Counted from the stretch's first letter, positions 1 to 8,924 are shown. The stretch: DNA of 34,911 nt from Exiguobacterium chiriqhucha RW-2 (GCF_000416965.1 NZ_ATCL01000002.1:1-34911); one strand, 5' to 3'. The notes: a model not told the origin generated them from the sequence alone. Translations and numbers: made by a program.

Positions 1-99
1 AAAAATGACGAAGCTTGCGCTTCATTCAAACATTGTAAAACTTTTTTTGCCTCATCGTTCAGTTTTCAAAGTTCGTCTGTCGCTCTTGGCGACTAAATG
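1..99 (-). other. Probable 16S rRNA leader (rRNA gene itself beyond the left edge)
   Basis: Read on the minus strand, this stretch contains CTTTGAAAACTGAACGA-type sequence (around 60-76), a motif familiar from rRNA leaders and spacers of Bacillales, and it lies just downstream of two strong minus-strand promoters. No mature rRNA sequence is inside the window, so the assignment is inference from the motif and the promoters. Confidence 0.55.
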
Positions 100-129
100 A
101 TAATAACATTTATCATTATTGTGTGTCAA
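100..129 (-). promoter_or_regulatory. Proximal rRNA-type promoter (P2-like)
   Basis: On the minus strand a perfect TTGACA (124-129) is followed after 18 bases by TATTAT (100-105), or after 17 bases by TTATTA. It reads leftward toward the putative rRNA leader. A dyad, AATGATAA-N6-TTATCATT (96-117), fills most of the spacer and -10. Confidence 0.7.
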
Positions 130-173
130 CCAGTTTGTTTACTAAGTTGTAAGCAGCGCTGGCAACAGAGATA

Positions 174-203
174 ACTATAGCATCCCTTTCTATCACATGG
201 CAA
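174..203 (-). promoter_or_regulatory. Distal rRNA-type promoter (P1-like) with AT-rich upstream element
   Basis: On the minus strand TTGCCA (198-203) is followed after 18 bases by TATAGT (174-179). Directly upstream (about 207-240) is an A/T-rich tract resembling an UP element. Together with the promoter at 100-129 it makes the tandem arrangement usual for rRNA operons. Confidence 0.55.
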
Positions 204-330
204 GCATTATTCTAAAAAAACTTTAAAAGATTTTTCTCGTCCCCTTACTCGCATCTATTGTATTGGAGAAGGGAATTTTTCCCTGTCGACGAATACTCAT
301 CAATACCAACTTATAAGAAGGTGACACTTG

Positions 331-1164
331 ATGCTCCAACTGCAGCCAAAGAAACGATCGAACCTGCGCATCTGGGCAGGAACACAGTATTACATATTAA
401 AACGCCGAACACAATGGATGACGGATAATAAGCGGTACACTTCTAAACGAGATACTGCACCACTGCCCCACCTCATCTATGAGCACCGCACCCCACTCTA
501 CCGAAAATTACGAGATATCGATCTCAAAATGCAACAGAATAAAGTCATTAATCTTAATATCGCCATTAAACAGTTAAATGGCATCATCGTTTCTCCAAAT
601 GAAGTGCTCTCATATTGGAAAGCCATCGGGCGACCTACAAAACGAAAGGGCTATGTGGACGGAATGATTTTGCATTACGGAAAGGTCACGACTGGAACCG
701 GGGGCGGATTGTGCCAATTATCCAACTTGATTTATTGGATCACGCTCCATAGCCCACTCACAGTGACCGAGCGTTACCGCCACAGTTATGATGTCTTCCC
801 TGATTCACGAAGGGACCAACCTTTTGGGAGTGGCGCCACATGTTCCTACAACTATTTAGACCTTCAAATCACCAATCGGACGGCACAGACGTTTCAACTC
901 CTTCTATATATAGAGGGGGATTATCTCGTAGGGCAATGGCGGTCCAATATCCCACCAACCGTTCAATATGAGATATATGAAGAAAACCACCACTTCACGA
1001 ATGAATGGTGGGGTGGAACAGTTCGGCATAACCAAATATTTAGAAGCGTCCTCTCTCAAGATGGCACATTCATCCGAAATGAGTTCATCACAGAAAACCA
1101 TGCCTTAACCATGTACGACCCCTTCTTACCTGAAAACACTGCATACAAAAAAGCCGACTCATAA
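331..1164 (+). CDS. VanW family protein
   Basis: The protein has 277 residues from the ATG at 331. I chose this start because GAAGGTGA at 317-324 sits six bases upstream; an in-frame TTG at 328 would be only three bases away. The centre and C-terminal half carry the VanW domain signature, including GGGLCQLSN followed by HSYDVFPDS and FGSGATCSYNYLDL. VanW is named after an accessory gene of vancomycin-resistance clusters; its biochemical role is unknown. No signal peptide is visible, and no van genes are nearby, so resistance should not be inferred. The N-terminal 75 residues are basic and unrecognised. The gene stands alone, divergent from the rRNA promoters, and its stop codon lies inside a terminator hairpin shared with the convergent permease gene. 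Confidence 0.85.
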   Translation: MLQLQPKKRSNLRIWAGTQYYILKRRTQWMTDNKRYTSKRDTAPLPHLIYEHRTPLYRKLRDIDLKMQQNKVINLNIAIKQLNGIIVSPNEVLSYWKAIGRPTKRKGYVDGMILHYGKVTTGTGGGLCQLSNLIYWITLHSPLTVTERYRHSYDVFPDSRRDQPFGSGATCSYNYLDLQITNRTAQTFQLLLYIEGDYLVGQWRSNIPPTVQYEIYEENHHFTNEWWGGTVRHNQIFRSVLSQDGTFIRNEFITENHALTMYDPFLPENTAYKKADS

Positions 1165-1177
1165 ACCGAGTCGGCTT
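1151..1177. terminator. Bidirectional terminator between vanW-like gene and purine permease
   Basis: A 10-bp perfect stem (AAGCCGACTC / GAGTCGGCTT) with a 7-base loop. On the minus strand it runs into TTTTTTG, so it works best for the permease. It overlaps the stop codon of the VanW-like gene (1162-1164). Confidence 0.8.
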
Positions 1178-1184
1178 CATTTCA

Positions 1185-2546
1185 TTACGCGTGCGGCAAG
1201 AATATAAAGTAAGCCAAGAAGATCACTAACATGCCGTACATGATTGGGTGGATCTCTTTTGTCTTCCCTTTCGCGATCATCATGAGCGGATACAAGATGA
1301 ATCCGAGCCCAATCCCCGTCGCAATCGACGAAGTGAGGGGCATCATCAGAATCGTCATGAATGAAGGAATCGCGATTTCTAGCTTTCTCCAGTCAATATC
1401 GAGTAAAGCCGAAGCCATGAGTACTCCTACGATAATCAATGCAGGGGCTGTGACCGCCGATGTGACGACTGCCAAGAGTGGCGAGAAGAAGAGCGCCAAT
1501 CCGAAGAACAAACCTGCGAATACAGCCGTCAAGCCCGAACGTCCACCTGCCGCTACACCAGCCGACGATTCTACATATGACGTCGCAGTCGATGTCCCAA
1601 AGATTGCACCTGCCACTGTTGCTGTTGAGTCAGCCATGAGCGCTTTACTCGCACGCGGCACTTTGTTGTCTTTCATGATTCCTGCTTGACGAGCTACCGC
1701 TACGAGCGTACCCGCTGTATCAAAGAAATCGATGAAGAAGAACGTCAAGATGACGACTAGCATTTGGACCGTGAAGACTTCTGAGAAATTGATGAACGCT
1801 TGTCCGAACGTCGATGACATGCTCGGTGGTGCCGAGATGATGTCTGAGATGGCAGTCGGTGTCGGTACAAGATTGAAGATCATCCCGACAATTGCTGTGA
1901 GAAGCATCCCGATGAAGATACCACCTTTTACATTTCGAACCATTAACAATGCTGTCACTACAAGACCGAACACCGAAAGGAGTGTCGTCCCTGTTCCGAG
2001 TGAACCGAGACCGACGAGCGTCGCTTCGTTGGCGACGACGATACCTGCATTTTTCAAACCGATAAAGGCGATAAAGAAACCAATCCCTGCCGCGACCGCC
2101 ATTTTAAGTGGTCCCGGAATTGCGTTGACGACTGTCTCACGAATACCTGAAAGTGTTAAAACGATAAAGAACAAACCAGAAACGAGAACCCCTGATAGTG
2201 CCGTCTGCCATGGAATACCCATGCCGAGAACTACACTGTACGCGAAGAAGGCGTTAAGCCCCATACCCGGAGCGATCGCAATCGGATAGTTGGCGAACAA
2301 GCCCATCATGACAGAACCGACGAGGGCGACAAGACCGGTTGCCACGAAAACGGCGCCCATGTCCATTCCTGCTGCACCTAACACGTTCGGGTTAACGAAC
2401 AAGATGTAAGCCATTGCCAGGAACGTAGTGAATCCTGCGATCAATTCCGTTTTGATGTTCGTTCCAAGTTCATTCAACTGGAAGTAACGTTCAATCCGGT
2501 TTCCTGATGGTTGGTGATTTGGTTCTTGCTTGAGCTGTGTGCTCAT
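1185..2546 (-). CDS. pbuG: NCS2-family guanine/hypoxanthine permease
   Basis: Integral membrane purine transporter of 453 residues, the usual size for the AzgA/PbuG branch of the NCS2 family. The start is the ATG at 2544-2546, preceded by AAGGAGG at seven bases; the frame stays open for 40 more codons upstream, but those run through the riboswitch terminator. Family features are visible: ELIAGFTTFLAMAYILFVNP near the N-terminus, NYPIAIAPGMGLNAFFAY, and FIDFFDTAGTLVAV, with about a dozen hydrophobic segments. The gene is monocistronic behind a guanine-class riboswitch and its own promoter, so purine uptake should be shut off when guanine or hypoxanthine is plentiful. Exact substrate (guanine/hypoxanthine rather than adenine) is inferred from family and riboswitch class; the symbol is by similarity to B. 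subtilis. Confidence 0.85.
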   Translation of the reverse strand: MSTQLKQEPNHQPSGNRIERYFQLNELGTNIKTELIAGFTTFLAMAYILFVNPNVLGAAGMDMGAVFVATGLVALVGSVMMGLFANYPIAIAPGMGLNAFFAYSVVLGMGIPWQTALSGVLVSGLFFIVLTLSGIRETVVNAIPGPLKMAVAAGIGFFIAFIGLKNAGIVVANEATLVGLGSLGTGTTLLSVFGLVVTALLMVRNVKGGIFIGMLLTAIVGMIFNLVPTPTAISDIISAPPSMSSTFGQAFINFSEVFTVQMLVVILTFFFIDFFDTAGTLVAVARQAGIMKDNKVPRASKALMADSTATVAGAIFGTSTATSYVESSAGVAAGGRSGLTAVFAGLFFGLALFFSPLLAVVTSAVTAPALIIVGVLMASALLDIDWRKLEIAIPSFMTILMMPLTSSIATGIGLGFILYPLMMIAKGKTKEIHPIMYGMLVIFLAYFIFLPHA

Positions 2547-2578
2547 TGGTTTTCCTCCTTGGCTCGCCGTAAAACGAG

Positions 2579-2607
2579 AAAAGGTCCCCGATTGATAACC
2601 GGAGACC
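2579..2607 (-). terminator. Riboswitch-controlled terminator in the permease leader
   Basis: On the minus strand an 11-bp stem (GGTCTCCGGTT / AATCGGGGACC, two G-T pairs, 3-base loop) is followed by TTTT. It lies between the aptamer at 2651-2717 and the permease start, the expected expression platform. The alternative antiterminator pairing is less clear here than for guaA. Confidence 0.75.
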
Positions 2608-2650
2608 CCACGCGAAACATACAGGGACATAAGTCCCTGATCTATGTCTC

Positions 2651-2717
2651 GCCGTAGTGAAATCATTTAAGGTGATTTCGTAGAGACTCTCGGGCCATAT
2701 TCCCGATATTATACGGC
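2651..2717 (-). ncRNA. Purine riboswitch aptamer, guanine class (permease leader)
   Basis: The minus strand shows the conserved purine aptamer core: GTATAAT, GGGAATATGGCCCGAGAG, GTCTCTAC, CACCTTAAATG and CACTACGGC, closed by the P1 helix GCCGTA/TACGGC. The base that pairs with the ligand (position 74 of the xpt aptamer) is C (complement of 2657), which by established knowledge selects guanine or hypoxanthine over adenine. Confidence 0.92.
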
Positions 2718-2758
2718 AAAATAATTTTTAATTGTTCGGATATGATAAGAACGTTTTT

Positions 2759-2787
2759 ATCTTAACAACGGCAAAATCGAATGTCAA
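2759..2787 (-). promoter_or_regulatory. Promoter of the purine permease transcript
   Basis: TTGACA (2782-2787), 17-base spacer, TAAGAT (2759-2764) on the minus strand, about 40 bases upstream of the riboswitch aptamer. Confidence 0.7.
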
Positions 2788-2842
2788 CACAAATGACGGA
2801 TTTTAATCAAATATTTCGCTCTATTGTTCGGATTTACCAAAT

Positions 2843-2868
2843 AAAAACAGAGGGGATTTCTCCCCTCT
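2843..2868 (-). terminator. guaA terminator
   Basis: Minus-strand hairpin AGAGGGGA-GAAA-TCCCCTCT followed by GTTTTTAT, starting six bases after the guaA stop codon. Confidence 0.85.
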
Positions 2869-2873
2869 GGTGG

Positions 2874-4415
2874 TTATTCCCACTCGATTGTTGCTGGTGG
2901 CTTCGATGTGATGTCGTACAGGACACGGTTGACGTGACTGACTTCATTGACGATACGAACCGAGATTTTCTCGAGTACATCCCATGGAATGCGGGCCCAA
3001 TCTGAAGTCATTCCATCAATCGAGGTGACGGCACGTACGCCGACCGCATAGTCATACGTCCGCTCGTCGCCCATGACACCAACTGAACGAATTGGTGTAA
3101 GGACCGTGAAATATTGCCAAATATCACGTTCGAGACCGGCTTTCTTCACTTCTTCGCGCAGAATCGCATCTGACTCACGCACGATTTCAAGTTTCTCTTC
3201 TGTGATTTCACCGAGAACACGAATGCCAAGACCTGGTCCCGGGAACGGTTGGCGCCAAACGATATAGTCCGGTAAACCGAGTTCAGTCCCGAGTTCACGC
3301 ACTTCATCTTTAAAGAGCGTGTTAAGTGGCTCAATCAACGTGAAGTTCATGTCTTCTGGTAGTCCACCGACGTTATGGTGCGACTTGATTGTTTGAGCCG
3401 TGTCCGTTCCACTCTCGATGATATCCGTATAAAGCGTACCTTGGGCAAGGAAGTCCATGTCCACAAGTTTAGACGCTTCTTCGTCAAACACGTAGATGAA
3501 CTCATTGCCGATGATTTTTCGTTTTTGTTCTGGATCTGAAACGCCGGCAAGTTTCGCCATGAAACGCTCCTGCGCGTCAATCTTGATGACTTTCATATTG
3601 AAACCGTCCGCGAACGTCTTCATGACGCTGTCCGCTTCATTTTTACGAAGCAAACCATGGTCGACGAACATACATGTCAATTGGTCGCCGATGGCACGAT
3701 GAACGAGCGCTGCGACAACCGATGAGTCGACGCCACCTGACAACGCGCAAAGAACTTGCTTGTCACCGACAATCTCGCGAATCTTCTCGACTTCGATATC
3801 GATGAAGTTCTCCATCGACCACTCACCTTTGGCACCACACACTTCATAGATGAAGTTTTTCAAGATGTCGTTGCCGTACTCAGAGTGACGGACTTCCGGG
3901 TGATACTGTACACCGTACATTTTGAGTTCATCACTCTTGATTGAAGCGACCGGACATGATGGGTTCGTCCCATCGACGATAAATCCTGGCGGTGCTTCCA
4001 TGACGAGGTCGCCGTGGCTCATCCAAACCGTATGTTCCACTGGGAGACCTTTGTAGAGCGCCGACGCTTCCGGTGTCGAGAAGAGCGTCGCTTTTCCGTA
4101 TTCGCGATGTGCCGCTCGTTCAACACGTCCACCGAAGTGATGCGTCATAAGTTGCATGCCGTAGCAGATTCCGAAAATCGGAATGCCAAGTTCGAAAATT
4201 TCCGGGTCACAGCGATATGCGCCTTCCGCGTACACACTGTTCGGTCCACCCGAGAAAATAATCCCGGCCGGAGCCAGTTCACGAATCTCAGCAGCGGTCA
4301 TCTTGTGGGAATGAAGCTCACTATATACGCCAAGGTCACGTACACGACGTGTGATCAACTGGTTGTACTGGCCTCCAAAGTCGAGCACCAAAATCATCTC
4401 TTGTTCTATTTTCAC
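2874..4415 (-). CDS. guaA: GMP synthase (glutamine-hydrolysing)
   Basis: Converts XMP, ATP and glutamine to GMP, the last step of guanine nucleotide synthesis, in the cytosol. The protein has 513 residues, the same length I recall for B. subtilis GuaA. It starts at GTG 4413-4415, with GGTGGAGG four bases upstream; longer readings would run through the riboswitch terminator. The N-terminal glutaminase domain carries the nucleophile in GICYGMQ (Cys84) and QYHPEV (His172, Glu174). The ATP-pyrophosphatase domain carries the PP-loop SGGVDSS (226-232), and the dimerisation domain ends in KPPATIEWE. The gene is alone in its unit, between a riboswitch-controlled terminator and its own terminator, so it should be off when guanine is plentiful. 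Nothing in the sequence suggests damage. Confidence 0.98.
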   Translation of the reverse strand: MKIEQEMILVLDFGGQYNQLITRRVRDLGVYSELHSHKMTAAEIRELAPAGIIFSGGPNSVYAEGAYRCDPEIFELGIPIFGICYGMQLMTHHFGGRVERAAHREYGKATLFSTPEASALYKGLPVEHTVWMSHGDLVMEAPPGFIVDGTNPSCPVASIKSDELKMYGVQYHPEVRHSEYGNDILKNFIYEVCGAKGEWSMENFIDIEVEKIREIVGDKQVLCALSGGVDSSVVAALVHRAIGDQLTCMFVDHGLLRKNEADSVMKTFADGFNMKVIKIDAQERFMAKLAGVSDPEQKRKIIGNEFIYVFDEEASKLVDMDFLAQGTLYTDIIESGTDTAQTIKSHHNVGGLPEDMNFTLIEPLNTLFKDEVRELGTELGLPDYIVWRQPFPGPGLGIRVLGEITEEKLEIVRESDAILREEVKKAGLERDIWQYFTVLTPIRSVGVMGDERTYDYAVGVRAVTSIDGMTSDWARIPWDVLEKISVRIVNEVSHVNRVLYDITSKPPATIEWE

Positions 4416-4443
4416 AAAACCTCCACCTTTCTGCCTTCTTCTC

Positions 4444-4498
4444 AAAAAAAGAGCGAGCTTCTCCCACGGATTCACTAAACCGAAGAAGAAGCACGCCC
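4444..4498 (-). terminator. Riboswitch-controlled terminator in the guaA leader
   Basis: On the minus strand GGGCGTGCTTC (4488-4498) pairs with GAAGCTCGCTC (4451-4461), 11 positions with one mismatch and one G-T pair, followed by seven T. The 5' arm can instead pair with GAAGGAGCACG (4517-4527), which includes the 3' strand of aptamer helix P1. The two structures are mutually exclusive, the classic design in which ligand binding causes termination. Confidence 0.85.
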
Positions 4499-4522
4499 TT
4501 TTCTGTGTATACGAAACGTGCT

Positions 4523-4592
4523 CCTTCATAGTCGGTCCATTTACGGTGGTCCGGTAGAGACTCTCGCGCCAATTCGCGAGTATATACGAAGG
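4523..4592 (-). ncRNA. Purine riboswitch aptamer, guanine class (guaA leader)
   Basis: Minus strand: P1 CCTTCGTATA / TATGAAGG, GTCTCTACCGGACCACCGT, and GACTATGAAGG. The specificity base is C (complement of 4531), as in guanine-sensing members. Loop sequences GAATTGGC and GTAAATGG lie at the ends of P2 and P3, although the P2 loop differs from the usual ATATGG form. Confidence 0.92.
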
Positions 4593-4623
4593 AATGCTGT
4601 TCAATTATCTAACTAATGCGTCT

Positions 4624-4652
4624 ATCTTACTGTATGCATCCACCTACTTCAA
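4624..4652 (-). promoter_or_regulatory. guaA promoter
   Basis: TTGAAG (4647-4652), 17-base spacer, TAAGAT (4624-4629) on the minus strand. The -35 overlaps the last codons of the upstream transglutaminase gene, so there is no room for a terminator between the two units. Confidence 0.6.
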
Positions 4653-6745
4653 CTCATAATTCGACGAATCATGATTTTCCAATATTCTTTATATTTTGAA
4701 TTCGGCGTTTTTTCGGCATAGATACTTTGTTCAAACAAACGGGTCAATCTCGTCATTTCCGTCGATTCATAATAAGCATCGACCTCTGCGGCGAGTTCGG
4801 ACGGCGTGCGCCCGTCGACTTTGAAACCTGCTCCGCGGAGTCGTTTCACTAGATATCGATGCATGGCGACAAGTCGATTTTCATTCAATGGACGCCGTGT
4901 CCACCAAAGCATCATGACGAGGCGTTCAATCGATTTTCGGTTCCATACGAGAACGGCGACCGTAAAGACAATCACAATCCAACCCCACACCGGCATATTC
5001 CAGTTCTCCGTTGCCGCCTCTCCCGACGTCACATCATCGAGTGCCAAATCTTCTTGCGGACGATTCGTCGGCTCGTCGTCTTGCGACGCTTGTGGATCAT
5101 TGGCCGCTGGATCGTCTGCATTCGCTTCATCCTCCGTCTCGATTTGAAGCAAGTTGGCGTCCGAGAAACTGATGGTCGCCTCGAGCGGGACCCAGCCTGC
5201 GCCTTCCACGAAATATTCTACCCATGAGTGAGCGTGACGGTTCCGGACCGTGTATTCTTCTTCCCCTTGGATAATCCCGCGAGCATCACCCATCGTGAAA
5301 CCTTTGACCCAACGCGTCGGCACTCCGCTCGCCCGGAGAAGGACGGCAGCCGAGGTCGAGAAGTTGTCACAGTACCCGATTAACGTATCGAACAAAAATT
5401 GATCGACGTAATCCGTATCACCTTCCGGGACGGCTACATCTTCCGTATTGTATTGGAAATCTCCAGATTGGAAGTAGGCTTGGACTGCTTGGGCTTGGTC
5501 GTAAGGTGTCTCACTGTCGCCCGTGATATCGGCCGACAAGTCGCGGACCCGATCCGGAAGTGAATCCGGCAATTGTAAGTACGCCTGCCGCTCTTCTTCC
5601 GTCAACGTCGTCACCGGCTCATTCAACGCCAGTTGCTCTTCTGTGAAGGAAGGGACACTGTAGCGAAGTTGAATCGTCTGAGGCGTCGTTTGCCCGTCAT
5701 TGTCGAACACGATTTTCCCGGACGGTCGGATGTGAATCGTCTCGTTCGGAAACGGTTCTTCGATATTCCCGACTCGGAATTCGGTGCCATTGTCCGTCTC
5801 CGTCGCCTGTGGGTATTCTCCACCATACGGGACGAACGTTTGGCGCCGGTCAAATCGGAGCAACGCCTGTTCCGGTGTCGTATCGACAGCTTGGTCGACG
5901 AGTTGTCCGCGGTTATATTCGGAATCGAGGACCGGGGACTCGACCCAGCCTTTCCCCGTATAAATCTCTTTTGACTCGATGCGCCAATAGCGCGCCGGCA
6001 CACCACGGGCGATGAAGACGATGCCGTCATCTTGCTCAAACGGTCCGCCGAGTTGTTCATCGTTCACCCCATAGCCGACTCGACCGCTGCCTGAGCCTTC
6101 ATCGTTCCCAGCATTTTGGAAACTCGTCGTCAACCGATCGGACCAATCCCCTTCAATTGTCGGCGACACGCTCGCGAGCGCCAACACGACCGAAGCGAGG
6201 AGCGCGATACTGACATAGCGGACGAGCGATTTGCTCGGTCGTTTCGCCAGGTCGGTGACGAAGAGCAATAAGAGCGATGCTAAAATTGCGAGTAAAATCT
6301 TCCCTTCCCCGTCATAAAGCGTCCACGTGTCAAAGTAAGCCATCAGTCCGAGCGTCGAAACGATCATCCCGAGAACGAAGCCATAGCTCGGATACGTGCG
6401 TCCGACCAGGATGGCGAACAGTACCCCGATGAGTGCCATCGCCGAGAAGAAAATCGCCTCTTCCGGCAAAGCCCCGCTCAGTACCCCGCTCAAATCCTCT
6501 AACCATAGACCGAACCAATCCAGGATACTCCCGTGGTACACGTACAAGACGATAAAGAAATTGAAGACGACCACACCAATGAAACCATACCAAGGCAACA
6601 AGCTCGCAAACATCGGAACGAGAAGCAGGAACAAGAACGGCCAATTGACATCAAATGTCGTACTGCCCACAATCGGCTCGACCCAAAATGACAACAAGTA
6701 GGCGGCAAGCGCCGTATAGACGATTCGTTTCAACCATGCCGTCAT
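4649..6745 (-). CDS. TgpA/YebA-type transmembrane transglutaminase-like protein (DUF3488 / transglutaminase core / DUF4129)
   Basis: The protein has 698 residues. The first about 210 form several membrane segments (DUF3488-like). An extracytoplasmic region follows with the transglutaminase/protease fold: the cysteine in GYCDNFSTSA, the histidine in RHAHSWVEYF and the acidic position in GWVPLEAT, where Glu stands in place of Asp, as I recall for YebA-like members. Then come an acidic linker, one more membrane segment (NMPVWGWIVIVFTVAVLVW) and a cytoplasmic DUF4129-like tail. The family's substrate is unknown; cell-envelope peptides or proteins are likely. The start ATG overlaps the stop of the DUF58 gene (ATGA), so translation is coupled. 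It is the last gene of the moxR operon, a standard trio in Bacilli. Confidence 0.88.
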   Translation of the reverse strand: MTAWLKRIVYTALAAYLLSFWVEPIVGSTTFDVNWPFLFLLLVPMFASLLPWYGFIGVVVFNFFIVLYVYHGSILDWFGLWLEDLSGVLSGALPEEAIFFSAMALIGVLFAILVGRTYPSYGFVLGMIVSTLGLMAYFDTWTLYDGEGKILLAILASLLLLFVTDLAKRPSKSLVRYVSIALLASVVLALASVSPTIEGDWSDRLTTSFQNAGNDEGSGSGRVGYGVNDEQLGGPFEQDDGIVFIARGVPARYWRIESKEIYTGKGWVESPVLDSEYNRGQLVDQAVDTTPEQALLRFDRRQTFVPYGGEYPQATETDNGTEFRVGNIEEPFPNETIHIRPSGKIVFDNDGQTTPQTIQLRYSVPSFTEEQLALNEPVTTLTEEERQAYLQLPDSLPDRVRDLSADITGDSETPYDQAQAVQAYFQSGDFQYNTEDVAVPEGDTDYVDQFLFDTLIGYCDNFSTSAAVLLRASGVPTRWVKGFTMGDARGIIQGEEEYTVRNRHAHSWVEYFVEGAGWVPLEATISFSDANLLQIETEDEANADDPAANDPQASQDDEPTNRPQEDLALDDVTSGEAATENWNMPVWGWIVIVFTVAVLVWNRKSIERLVMMLWWTRRPLNENRLVAMHRYLVKRLRGAGFKVDGRTPSELAAEVDAYYESTEMTRLTRLFEQSIYAEKTPNSKYKEYWKIMIRRIMS

Positions 6746-7809
6746 GTCGTCACCTCGTTCGCCGTGTACAAGTGATAGCTGCCTTGTGTCTCATTCATGA
6801 TCTCACGCACCCATTTCGTCTCGAGTGGGCTAATCAAAATCAAGTTTCCCACTTCTTGCGGCAGGTTGCGCTTCACTCGTTCGACAAGGCGCCCTTCCGG
6901 CTCCGGTGTCGCTGTCAGCAAGTAATGGCCGACCTCTGCGCTTTGGTCCGGCAAATGGAACAGACGGACCTGCTCTTCGATGACATACAGTTCGAACGGC
7001 AGATTTTTCCGCTCGAGTTGTCGGATTGCACCGACGAGAAGCGACAATGAACGTTCGAACGCTTCTTCATGCCCAGCCGTTGTCGATGGGACAAAGACAA
7101 GCGACAGTTTCTTCTCCTGCTCTTGGTCGAACGTTTTCGTCATTAAGTTTCCGCGTCGAGCCGAGGCTTTCCAATCGATTCGACCGATGCGGTCCCCGGC
7201 CGCATACTCACGGACACCACTCGTCGTATTGGCAACCTCGGTATATGTGCGCGTGCGGCGATACTGTTCGCCTCGCCCACCGACTTGCTCGTCACGCGGT
7301 AAGTCGAACGGAAGTTCAGCAGGTGAGACTTCAACGACCGTCTCGAGTCGCAACGTCCGTTTGCGGTCGAACAGTCCGAACACGTCTCGCACGTGAAGGA
7401 CGGTCCGATCGAACACGTGGATGCCGCGTCGAATCTGTTCGATTTCGTAATGGACCGTCTCTGTCCGTCGAAAGAAACGATCGACCGTGGTAATGATGAC
7501 ATCAGTGGATGTCGCGAGTCGCGGCGGCGGTGTCTCTTCTAACGTGACGACCCCGACAAGAAACGGGTATTTCCGCTCCACTTGCAGTTCCACGTCCATC
7601 GTTTGGCCCGAGACGAGTCGTTTCGTCGTCACACGGCGCGACACGTTCGCGGCTGTGACCGGATAAATCATGAAAATCGTCCAATAGGCGGCCAGGACGA
7701 AAAATGACCACCAGAGCGTCGACGCGACGATACTCCCTTCAATCCGGGCGAATGCGTAAAGTCCGAATGCCGCCGCCCACACAAGGAACAGCTTCATCCA
7801 ATTTTTCAT
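6742..7809 (-). CDS. DUF58 domain protein
   Basis: The protein has 355 residues. Two N-terminal membrane segments (about residues 5-50) precede a soluble part. The DUF58 core is recognisable by RIDWKASARRGNLMTKTFDQEQE, read in two pieces around the invariant IDWKASAR. DUF58 proteins have a von Willebrand A-like fold and are nearly always encoded next to a MoxR ATPase; they are thought to be clients or partners of that chaperone, though the process is unknown. The gene overlaps its neighbours on both sides by four bases (ATGA junctions at 6742-6745 and 7806-7809), which implies one polycistronic message and coupled translation with moxR and the transglutaminase gene. Confidence 0.88.
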   Translation of the reverse strand: MKNWMKLFLVWAAAFGLYAFARIEGSIVASTLWWSFFVLAAYWTIFMIYPVTAANVSRRVTTKRLVSGQTMDVELQVERKYPFLVGVVTLEETPPPRLATSTDVIITTVDRFFRRTETVHYEIEQIRRGIHVFDRTVLHVRDVFGLFDRKRTLRLETVVEVSPAELPFDLPRDEQVGGRGEQYRRTRTYTEVANTTSGVREYAAGDRIGRIDWKASARRGNLMTKTFDQEQEKKLSLVFVPSTTAGHEEAFERSLSLLVGAIRQLERKNLPFELYVIEEQVRLFHLPDQSAEVGHYLLTATPEPEGRLVERVKRNLPQEVGNLILISPLETKWVREIMNETQGSYHLYTANEVTT

Positions 7810-8759
7810 ACTTCTTTGACCTCACGATCCATCGGGACCGGAAGTGTGTCGAGCCAACCTTTGACGAGCTGTTCGGCCGTCTTCCCTTTATAGCGCGCTT
7901 CTGCCGTCAGTAAGATGCGATGACCGAGCACACTACCGGCGAGCGCCTTCACGTCATCCGGTAGCACGAAGTCACGGTTGTGGATATACGCCCACGCCTG
8001 TGCCGCCTTCATCAAAGCGAGTGTCGCCCGTGGACTGCCCCCGAGATACGTGTTCGGGTCGTTGCGCGACTCGTGAATCAAGCGGACGATATACTGTTTG
8101 ACGGCACTCGAAACGTGTACATCGCGCACTTCGCGTTGCATCTGTTCGACTTCATGTTTCGTAATGACACTCTGTAACGCCTCAAGCGGTTCTGCTTTCT
8201 CAAACCGCGTCAGCAGTGCAATCTCTTCATTGAAAGATGGATAGCCCATCTCGATTTTAAGGAGGAATCGATCCAATTGAGCTTCCGGGAGCGGGTACGT
8301 CCCTTCATGCTCGATCGGGTTTTGCGTCGCCATGACGAAAAACGGGGACGGTAAGATTTTGACTTCCCCATCGACGGTCACGCTACGCTCCGCCATCGCC
8401 TCGAGTAAGGCTGATTGTGTTTTAGGAGAGGTCCGGTTGATTTCATCGGCCAACACGATATTGCCCATCAAGGGACCTGGCCGATATTCGAACTCTTTCG
8501 TCTTTTGGTTATACATCGAGATTCCTGTCAAATCAGACGGCAACATGTCCGGTGTGAACTGGACGCGTTTGAAATCTAAATCGATGGCTCGACTGAACGT
8601 CCGGACGAGCATCGTCTTCCCGACACCCGGTACGTCTTCTAACAACACGTGCCCTCCGGCAAGCAAAGCAGTCAAACTTTTTGCGATGACATCTTCTTTT
8701 CCGACGATCACCGTCTCAATGGCATTGATGATCGATTGAATGGCTGGACGATATGACAT
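7806..8759 (-). CDS. MoxR family AAA+ ATPase
   Basis: The protein has 317 residues, the standard length for the family. The AAA_3 core shows Walker A EDVPGVGKT (residues 41-49), Walker B IVLADEINR (101-109), sensor-type MATQNPIEHEGTYPLPEAQLDRFLL and a C-terminal lid domain. MoxR ATPases are thought to be chaperones that mature or insert cofactors into partner proteins. The start ATG at 8759 has AAAGGGGAG six bases upstream. It is the first gene of the moxR - DUF58 - transglutaminase operon. I found no convincing -10/-35 pair in the 8760-8888 leader region, which otherwise holds only the terminator of the neighbouring unit at its far end. Confidence 0.92.
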   Translation of the reverse strand: MSYRPAIQSIINAIETVIVGKEDVIAKSLTALLAGGHVLLEDVPGVGKTMLVRTFSRAIDLDFKRVQFTPDMLPSDLTGISMYNQKTKEFEYRPGPLMGNIVLADEINRTSPKTQSALLEAMAERSVTVDGEVKILPSPFFVMATQNPIEHEGTYPLPEAQLDRFLLKIEMGYPSFNEEIALLTRFEKAEPLEALQSVITKHEVEQMQREVRDVHVSSAVKQYIVRLIHESRNDPNTYLGGSPRATLALMKAAQAWAYIHNRDFVLPDDVKALAGSVLGHRILLTAEARYKGKTAEQLVKGWLDTLPVPMDREVKEV

Positions 8760-8888
8760 AGCCGACTCCCCTTTTTTCTCTGATCGCTGACGCGTTAGAA
8801 ATTAGAATGTTCTGACTTTATTGTGACACATTCGAGCGCTCCTGTGAAAGAAAACCATCATGCCAATGGGCTTTCCGTTCTTTACCCG

Positions 8889-8924
8889 AAAAAAGGCGCC
8901 TTGTCTCCGATTTGAGCAGGCGCC
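8889..8924 (-). terminator. Terminator of the flavin reductase-like gene
   Basis: Minus-strand stem GGCGCCT / AGGCGCC, extended by an inner CTC/GAG helix, followed by TTTTTT (8889-8894). It starts eight bases after the stop codon of the gene at 8932-9537. Confidence 0.8.

Noticed and set aside
331-1164. VanW-like gene as a vancomycin-resistance marker
   Set aside because: The VanW domain is widespread in Firmicutes, and no vanHAX-type or regulatory genes are present.
4416-4604. N-terminal extension of guaA
   Set aside because: The extra codons cross the riboswitch and terminator; GTG 4415 gives the known protein length with a ribosome site.
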